In this document: one piece after another, positions 56,505 to 64,000 of the stretch | How positions within the stretch are numbered: position 1 is the first letter of the stretch | Layout of the letters: each line of letters opens with the position of its first letter | Source: Limonium bicolor | Lineage: Eukaryota; Streptophyta; Magnoliopsida; Caryophyllales; Plumbaginaceae | Direction: 5' to 3' | Length of the DNA: 64,000 nucleotides | NCBI GenBank assembly: GCA_023374045.1 | Contig: CM041781.1 | Coordinates: forward strand, 145,940,982 to 146,004,981 | Translations under genes and position numbers: made by a program | Notes under the pieces: generated by a model | Databases searched by the model: none | Seen by the model: only the letters and a program-made list of their open reading frames with translations | What the model was told of the DNA's origin: nothing

Positions 56505-57437
56505 CTACCCTCTTAATTTTAACTTGTTTAATTTTAAGAAAGAGGGCTAACTTGAAAGATGTTTATTTATGGCTTTTATTACATTGTTTATTTACGTTTG
56601 TGCGCAATTTGAATTTTTGTACCCTTGCATCATATGAGAGCGAGGGTCCACATAAACCAACCTCACCCCAGGACCCGTTTGGGGGTCCCCTGTCAGGGAC
56701 TCACACCTTTTAGGTGATGTGAATAAGTGGGGGAAAAGAGGAGGGTGTCGTCTAACCACACCCCCTTAATACCTGGGCTTTAGCCCCAAGCATTTTCCCG
56801 GCAGTACCCCTACCTAGCCCATTGTTTGGTCAGTCAAAGACTCGACCGTAGACGCACACCTTCAGGTGATGTGAGAAAAGTGGGGAAGCCCAAGGAGAAT
56901 AGCGTGCATCCCTATTCCTTTGTGGTGACCTGGGCCCGCGCCCCAAGCACCTCTCTGGATCGATCCGTACTCGTTGGACCGAGTCATTTTTTGAGGACAT
57001 GTGCATCACCTCCTTATGTAAGGCTTCTGTGCATATGTTCTTTCTCCTGGGCCTCAGGCCCAATGTCTGTATCGATCCATCAATCTCTCCCAGTCCAAAT
57101 GAAACACTTGAGGGTTTCAGTGGCCCAAATGCATTTACCTCCACACATCACCCTCTCGGAATAAGCTCGAAGTGTCCACTAGGATTGCTGGCCCATGTCA
57201 CATGCCAAAAATCTCCAGCCCGCTAGGCCCAAACCATAAAAAAAAAGTCCGGGAAAATCTTTCCATGTCATTGAAAGCCCGTGCCCTAATGGTTTTTGTT
57301 TTTTACTCTATGTTCTGAAACAGAAAGGAGGCAAGATTTCAGAAAGGCGCTGGGACAGAAGTTCCGGACGTTTGACCCGACTGCCTACTCCTCCACTTCC
57401 GTTATTTCAGCCCGAAGTAGACTCCAGCTCATCTGAC
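56505..57437 (+). other. Tat B untranslated leader
   Basis: No gene seen; frames at 56826-57226 on both strands are unsupported. It carries the twin leader hairpins (CACCTTTTAGGTG and, with a changed loop, CACCTTCAGGTG). Confidence 0.65.
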
Positions 57438-58918
57438 ATGTCGGTCCAAGCCCATGACGATATCCCTCAGGAGGATCAGCAAGCAGGGGGGGAAAACCAG
57501 AACACTTCTGTTGAAGTGCTCATGAGATTTTGATTTGAAGCACCAGGAAGCAATCCAGACACTCAAAAATAAATATGTGGACACAATCACCAAGCTGGAG
57601 GATAAGTTGGCCGCGTTGGAAACGGCAGCCCAAAGCAGGGCCACTGGAGGTCCAACGGGGGAGCATGATCAAATAGCCAGCCTAGTACAGAAACATCAAG
57701 CTTCCATTGAAGCCCTGGAGGCACGGCATACGGCGGCAACAGTTGAGCTCCATGAGAAAATAGGATCCTTGGAGGCAGCAAGACAGGAAGGACCGCTGCA
57801 GGGATTTGTCAACCCTTTATACGGCGTGGACAATATCTCCTTGGAGGGACATGACACCCATGTTGGATACGGAGGTGGTGCTCCCGGGAACCAGTTAGCT
57901 ACTGATGTTCAAAGGGCTCTGAGGCGCATTGAGCGCATGGAAAAGGCCGGTAAACCTGCTGGTTTTGACTATCTCTCCATGGGATCTTATCCAGACGTTG
58001 AGCTACCTGCGAAGCTGAAGCTCCCCACCTTGGCTCTCTACAAGGGCTCGACCGATCCCCAAATTCGTTTGGCGATGTTTGATCGAGAGATGTCTATCCT
58101 GAGGCTCAATGATATGCAGAAGGCCAAGGTTTTTGCCCGATACCTAGATGAGATTCCTCAACGATGGTACCTAACTCAAAGAATGAACACCAAGACATAC
58201 GAGGAGATATGTGAGGCCTTCCTAACTCACTTTGAGTATGCTAAAAACTTGGAAATCACCCGGTCTGACCTTGCCAGCACACGCCAAACGGGAAGTGAGT
58301 CCATGTCTGACTTTATAAAGCGGTGGAGGAGGAAGGCAGCAGGCATGCCCACAAGGATGGATGAGCAGGAACAAATTCGCATGATTGTTGAGAACATGCA
58401 AAAGCAGTACAATGATGAATTAAAGTATATGTACTTTCCAAGCTTTGATATGCTCATGGGCAAGGTAGGAGTTTTGGAGGAGAAGATCCACAAGGGAGAC
58501 TTAAAGCTTGGGTATCCTCGAGGATCCGGAAATAATTCAAAGTTCCCAAAATCTGAACCAGCGAAAGCTTCCTACCCGACCGCAGCTTACGCACAGAGCG
58601 CACCGCAGAGGTACACGGGACAGTATGAGGTGAATGCAGTCCAACAGCCAAGGGAACAAGGGAGGAACTATCGAGCGGTACCACCTCCAAGACCGGATTT
58701 CAATCAGCGAGAATTTACAGATATCGGTCGGCCTTTGAGTCATGCTCTGGAAAAGCTCCAGGGGCAGAACATCTTGCAGCCTCTTCCGCCCGGCCAGGAG
58801 TCACCCGTTTGGGCAGGAGTCCAAATCAGTTCTATCACTACCATCAGTTACCAGGTCACGACACCGATCATTGCAGGGCCCTGCAGCATAAGATCCAAGA
58901 CCTGATTGACCAGGGACT
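57438..58918 (+). pseudogene. gag: Tat B gag, two frameshifts
   Basis: Probable start ATG at 57438 (MSVQAHDDIPQ), a one-base shift near 57530, then a long open frame to about 58815. The first ~80 codons of the long frame form a charged coiled-coil-like stretch (LEDKLAALE, IEALEARH). The capsid core follows from about residue 150, with RWYLTQRMNTKTYEEICEAF as its signature. A second shift near 58815 moves the zinc-knuckle-like motif YHYHQLPGHDTDHC and the IQDLID tail into another frame. These features are typical of Tat/Ogre gag. The product would assemble particles; with Tat A as a relative, the two halves of the gene set sit on separate copies. It is the best preserved Tat gag here. Confidence 0.88.
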
Positions 58919-60553
58919 TTAGTTCTCAGAGTGCAGGAATATCTTCGGGAATCCTATGCCAGAACACCACTAGGAATCTTTGTTGTTTTTCCCCCTTTAA
59001 GTTGTTTCGCATAGCTTTTGTCCTTTTCCTTTTTCTTTTAAGTTCTTTAGCTAGTTCAGTTGTTTCCCCGTTTAATCGGTACTCAGTGCCACCGTTGTTC
59101 CCTTTGGTTATCAATAAAATTTCTTCTTTGTTCATGTTTTAATGTTTATACATTCGTTTATGTGCTGAAAAAAAAAAGAGAAAGACTCTCACTCATAAAG
59201 CATGTCTGCAAACATATGAAAGGAAAGACCTTCTTTTCGCATGAAAACTCTTGTACAAAATCACCTTCCCATCCAAGTTACAGCCACCACACATGTCACA
59301 GCATACCATCATTTCTACCATTTTACGAGACACATAAAAACAAAACTGCTGCCACAAACAAAAAAAAATAAATCATTCAGCAATCACCCCATCACCACTC
59401 ACCATCATACATGCAATCACCCTCCATAAGTAACTTGGGCATTCTAAGGTTTATTAAGTAAACCCCACAGCAATACCGGGGGCAATCTGAGTTAAGGAAT
59501 GATAATGTTTAAACGTGCAAACAAGTCTCTGAGTGTACACTTCGCAAGAGTGCTTTGAGCGGTAAAACCAAGAGCGAAAGAGCGTGTCATTTTTACACGA
59601 CTCCAGAGAGGTCACATTTAAAGGTGAGGTAACGGCATGACTCCAAACGAAGGAGATAATTTGTAAATTTATGCTTAAACCTGTGAAAAGTAACAAAGAA
59701 CGGATACACAGCTATTAGGGATGACGAAGCGCCTAGGTACAGCACCACACAGCCAAAAAGCTTGTGAACCCTGACATTACACCCTAGGCACCCTCGCTGA
59801 GCTTTTCATATATGACCTCTTTTATAACACTACAAGCTCCATAAATAAGCCAGCCAATGATGAATAACCGACCCGGTGACCAAAGGAAGCAAGGAGCCCG
59901 ACTTCCGAACAACAACTTCACAAGTCCAAAGAAGCAAAATTGCTACCAGCGTGACAAAATGATCCGCAAATGGTCCCAAAGTGACACAGGATCCAAATGA
60001 GCTAACATCAAAAACAGCTCTCAAAGTTCAAAGCCGGGAAACACAAGAACCCCGAAGGAAGGATATTCAAAGAAAGGCAAATCTGAAAAGCCTCGAAGAA
60101 ATCCAAAATCGGAAAAAAGAGGGAAGATGCAAGGAACAATCCAAAAGTTCCAAGTCCCAAGTTCACAAGTGAAGTCATCACGAAGTAGCCAAATGACTTC
60201 AAGGCAGAGAAGACAAGTCCGGGAGACGGTGCAAGTTGCAGCTTTGGTCATCCTTAAAGCTCCACATATCCTAAACATTCCTCCGTTATCCTGTTGTTAT
60301 TCATCAACCCAAGCCATGTTATAAGCTCAAAAGACTTCCGACTTAGTTGTTGTGTATCCAATCATGTGAAAGTAACAGGTTGAATGCGTAAATCTAATAA
60401 ATGTCAAATTCAATGGTTGAGAAGTAGTGGCCGTAAGCGAGAAACAAGTGCAAACACCAAACACGTCGAGTGTAGGTTAGGAAGCTCCACATCAAAACAT
60501 AAGCCTTGACCCTGTAAGGATAAGACTTGTTCGCATTTAAAAAAAATACTGGG

Positions 60554-60580
60554 GGCAATCGATCGGAACGATCGATTGCC
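60554..60580 (+). repeat. perfect 12-bp hairpin, loop GAA (Tat B)
   Basis: GGCAATCGATCG, GAA, CGATCGATTGCC. Arms are identical to Tat A (35278-35304); the loop is its reverse complement. Confidence 0.9.
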
Positions 60581-60620
60581 ATGAATTCTAGCTCAGATTG
60601 TCTTGAGGGAAATACTAGGG

Positions 60621-60643
60621 GCAATTGTTGGTCCAACAATTGC
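60621..60643 (+). repeat. perfect 11-bp hairpin (Tat B)
   Basis: GCAATTGTTGG, T, CCAACAATTGC, preceded by ACTAGGG. Counterpart of 35350-35373. Confidence 0.85.
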
Positions 60644-60711
60644 TGTGACAACGCCAATTGGAACCAAAGCTCACACATCACCACCGCATCGTATAAAAAA
60701 ACATCACACAG

Positions 60712-61165
60712 CCCGTCCTAAGCCCTACTCCACATTTAATCATCCTCAGGCCGTCCTAAGCCCTACCTCCACATCCAAACATTCACAGGCCGTCTTGAGC
60801 CCTACCCATCTCCAGGTTTGACATAACCCTAATCCTTATACATCCATTTAGACCCTCATACATTTTACTCACTTTCACTTAGATAACCTTAGGCTCGTCA
60901 TAAGACGTGACCCTCTTTTAGGCTCGTCAAAGACCTAGATCCATCCTTAGGCTAGTCCCATAAGACCTAGGTCCACTTAGGCTCGTCGTAAGACCTAGAA
61001 CCATCCTTTAGGCTCGTCATAAGACCTAGTTGCATTCCCATAGGCTCGTAGTAAGACCTAGCATTACCTTTTAGTTTACCCACTCTCATCAAACACATTG
61101 CATTCATCTCATCCATATAGGCTCGTCATAAGACCTAGTTGCATTATCCAGGCGCATCACAAGAC
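60712..61165 (+). repeat. Tat B tandem arrays, short form
   Basis: About three CAGGCCGTCCTAAGCCCTA units (60712-60820), then about eight degenerate AGGCTCGTCATAAGACCTAG units (60885-61165), against about 5 and 19 in Tat A. Confidence 0.85.
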
Positions 61166-61464
61166 CTGGCGACAGAAAGTTGGCGAGGTGATGGCAATAA
61201 ATCCTCCTTTTGTGATGTCAACTTATTTTTGGGATCAACGAACGGTGGGCAAAGGCAATAAGTCCCCAGGGTTTTTACCAGGAGTTATCCCTGCACACCG
61301 GCTTGGGGGGTGATGACAATAAGTCCACATTGGGTCCAGCCAGGAGCATTGGCACGGGTTTCGGTCCCCAGTAGCATCCGAGCATCACCAGCATCATCAG
61401 CATCATTAGCATCGTTAGCATTTCAGCATTCTTGCATTTACATGCCACACAGTTTTCACATCCC

Positions 61465-61695
61465 AGGTAGTCAACGCCTTAGAATCGCTTGACATTGCTT
61501 TATTTCATTTATTACAGGTAGTCAACGCCTTAGAACCGCTTGACATTATTTCATTTTCGTCACCTAGGTAGTCAGCGCCTTAGAATAGCTTGACACATTT
61601 TCACTTACAGGTAGTCAGTGCCTTAGAATAGCTCGACAGCATTTTATTGCTTAGGTAGTCAGCGCCTCCGAATAGCTAGACGTAGTCAACGCGGT
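61465..61695 (+). repeat. AGGTAGTCAACGCCTTAGAA tandem array (Tat B)
   Basis: Units start at 61465, 61516, 61565, 61609 and 61653, with a partial one near 61682 (steps 51, 49, 44, 44). Tat A is truncated before this point. Confidence 0.85.
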
Positions 61696-61787
61696 TTCGG
61701 ACAACATGGAGGATTTTGTGGAATCCAAAATTTTGGGGCATCACTCAAGCATCAACCAGACTTTTCTCATCCACTACAAAGTCTAGT

Positions 61788-61802
61788 TGACGGGGGGCAA
61801 TC
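61788..61802 (+). other. polypurine tract of Tat B
   Basis: GACGGGGGGCAATC-type tract directly before the LTR start TGTTATACCC at 61803. Confidence 0.8.
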
Positions 61803-63603
61803 TGTTATACCCAAAATTTTGACCCCCCTGGTTAGGGTCTACAAGATTTTGGTGTTGTGAGGGCCATTTAATCGAGTAATGAGGGATTCCGGCTCGATCG
61901 GCGCATCCCAGGGCATGAGGAGCAGTTTCGTCATTGTTAGGGGCGTTTTTGTAATTTTTAAGGCTCTGGGACCTCCTATAGGCTTTCTCTCTCCTCCAAA
62001 AGAGGCCCAAATCAGCTTGAAATGCTTTGATATTTTAACCCATGATAGAGGATGACATTCTAAGCATAATGGCATTGGAATTTTGATTTTTCGAATTTCC
62101 AATAATTTTCTAGCAATTTCTGACTGAATCTGACGAGAAATTCAATTTAAAAATATTCCAACATTTAAAAAATCCGATTCCACTTCAGAAAATTCATAAT
62201 TTCCATCCTTGACACGTGGTTAAAATTTCACAGCAAAATTCGTTTGGGAAGTCATTTATTTAAAATATCAAAAAATCTTACCTTTACTAGATTTTCTTTA
62301 TCTTTAAGAAAGTCTATATAAGGGGATAGGTTTTTTGATAAAATGAGAACCTTATATGCTCAAGAACCCTAGAGAGTCATAAAACACAGCCTCCTCTCTC
62401 TCTCACACGTTTTCCAACACCCGGCCACCCAAATCATACCGAAAATCCCCCGAAATCACCATCTAAACACGTTTTCCAATCTCCAAAGCACCAATAATCA
62501 TCAAAACCCCATAAAAACATCACCAAAATGTGAAGAACGGCAAGAACAACCAACAACTAGAAGCTTGGATCGAAATCCTTTCGGGTCTGCCATCAACGGA
62601 GCACTCGACGAATCCCGGTGTGAAGAATCATCGTGAATCCGAAGGTAAAATAGGTAGAAATTTCACTTTCCTAACCTCACGATATTATCAGTCTTGCCTC
62701 AAAATTTGGGCTTAAACTAACTCTTTTTCGCTTCTGTATCGTTAATTGTTTCGGCTACTGCCTTGTTACTTGTTTGCTAAGTTTCGTATTAATTTTGAAG
62801 TCAAATTGAGTTCTTTCAATTACTAACGTGTTTAAAATCCTTCAGGCTACACACCCATAAAATTTGAGCTCAAAACACCCTCGGGAACCATCGAAAACCC
62901 ATTGTCCGTGGGCTGTCCGTGACCTCGGACTCATTGTCCAGGACCACGGACGGGTTGTCCGTGACCACGGACACCCACGAACGGTGGCGGGATTTTATAT
63001 TTTTCAATTTTTCAAATTTTAGGGTTTCTGTCAACACATGTCCGAGCCCACGGACACCCTGTCCGTGGCCCCGGACTTTTCAAGTTTGCGTTTTTATTTT
63101 AGTTCTGTTTTTGAAATCACTGAATTCAACTGGGGTCCGTGGTCTCGGACATCAGGGCCGTGGCTACGGACGTAATTAAAATTTGACCTAACTCTGCCTC
63201 AGAAACCCTAGTTTAGGTAACATTCAATTTCACTTTAATTTTCTATCAAAAAACGTTAAAAAATAAAAAAAAACAGAAGCGCGCACCTAGGTTAAAAGCA
63301 ACTTTGTAGAAAGCCGTAAATAAACAAAGTAGAGGAAAAACGACCTAGGAGGGGTAATGAAAGTAATTTGAACCCTAACTAAGTCGAATATCAAGCCCCC
63401 GAACCCGAACTCTCCTTTCCTAATTTGATCTAGGTTAAAATTAGGTGGCGACTCATAATAGGTTCCAGTGAGCTAGCTTAGGTTTTAATAATTATTGTTA
63501 TATGACATAGTTATTAATCTTAGGTTATAAGTGGACCTAAAACCCGATTAGATCCAAATCAACTTTAATCAACATAGGATAGGGTTTAAAATCGAGGCTC
63601 ACA
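61803..63603 (+). repeat. Tat B 3' LTR, complete
   Basis: 1801 bp, TGTTATACCC...GGCTCACA, with a TATA box at 62315-62322 and a GTCCG/CGGAC cluster at 62904-63172. It is followed by GTAAC, then inverted T3-type LTR sequence. Confidence 0.92.
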
Positions 63604-64000
63604 GTAACAATGACATAATAACTATATATTATACATATATAGTTTATTTTAATTCCAAAATCAACCCAATAAATTCCTGAAAATTCCTAATAGCCCATGG
63701 GTGATTATAATACCATTTTATTCACTTAATTTTCGGTAATAACATATATACCTCATATGTTATAAAAATGTTACAATTAAATACTTATCTTATTATAAAA
63801 CCTTAAATAAGTTATTTAACTTATCTAATTTGATCAAAGCCTACCATATGGTCAAGGTTGACCTCCTTAATATTTCCTTGACCATCAATTCCCATTAATT
63901 ACGGTTTGTACCCATATTTTCCAGAAATTACCATTTAACCCCAAAACTTTATAAAATCTTATAATTTTTATTTTAAATCCTTTTAACACCTAATTTTCGG
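63604..64000 (-). repeat. diverged T3-type LTR fragment, reverse strand
   Basis: The reverse complement matches about 38713-39115 of the T3 LTR with roughly a tenth of bases different by eye. It is the only clearly reversed element in the window. It continues past the right edge and is probably the target into which Tat B inserted. Confidence 0.85.

Larger units (their letters stand above)
58919..61787 (+). other. Tat B 3' non-coding region
   Basis: Follows gag with no pol. Contains GGGGGCAATC tracts (59480, 60551), two perfect hairpins (60554-60580, 60621-60643), three tandem arrays and an AGCATC-rich microsatellite (61378-61432). Short frames have no recognisable domain. Confidence 0.8.
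55962..63603 (+). mobile_element. Tat copy B: gag-only Tat/Ogre-like element, 5' LTR truncated
   Basis: The distal 522 bp of a 5' LTR, primer site, leader, gag, 3' region and complete 3' LTR. Protease, RT, RNases H and integrase are missing; gag passes directly into 3' non-coding sequence near 58918. The LTR, leader, hairpins and repeat arrays match Tat A, which has lost the opposite half. Confidence 0.9.

Noticed and set aside
27841..63608. One 35.8-kb Tat element bounded by 27846 and 63603
   Set aside because: Flanking 5-mers differ, the flanking sequences come from different elements, and an internal LTR and second primer site show two copies.

Overview
The window is plant nuclear DNA, most likely from a flowering plant, made almost wholly of nested LTR retrotransposons. 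Evidence: Ty3/gypsy pol genes of the Tekay/Del chromovirus, Athila-like and Tat/Ogre-like types, long AT-rich LTRs, tRNA primer sites typical of plant elements, and GT-AG spliceosomal introns inside gag. I recognise no ordinary host gene, tRNA, rRNA or CRISPR array. The species cannot be told from this sequence.

Layout, left to right (all forward unless stated). T1, a decayed Tekay-like element (1-18840; its 5' end is off the window), carries inside its 5' LTR a complete, non-autonomous Athila-like element (1273-8919) with a 5-bp target duplication. T1 appears to sit in the 5' LTR of T2 (18841-27845), a Tekay chromovirus with gag, protease, RT, RNase H, integrase and a chromodomain-like tail. 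T2 also holds an AlkB-family 2-oxoglutarate/Fe(II) dioxygenase domain (about 21225-21958) between the gag zinc knuckle and the protease, with its metal and cosubstrate residues intact. The 3' LTR of T2 is cut at 27846 by Tat copy A (27846-36433), which has lost gag and protease but keeps RT, both RNases H and integrase. The 3' region of Tat A is cut at 36434 by family T3, arranged as LTR-internal-LTR-internal (36434-55961) with 5.6-kb LTRs. The second T3 internal region is broken at about 55961 and joined to Tat copy B (about 55962-63603), which keeps gag but has lost pol. From about 63604 to the end is a reverse-strand fragment of a diverged T3-type LTR.

The most interesting biology is in the Tekay-like elements T2 and T3. 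Their gag genes are interrupted by short GT-AG introns at homologous places. One intron, just before the zinc knuckle, has the same position and phase in T2 and in the second T3 copy, but is precisely missing from the first T3 copy, as expected if that copy came from reverse-transcribed spliced RNA. T2 adds the AlkB domain, itself flanked by candidate splice sites. Nearly every coding region carries frameshifts, many of one base. Some may be sequencing errors, so the decay should not be over-read.
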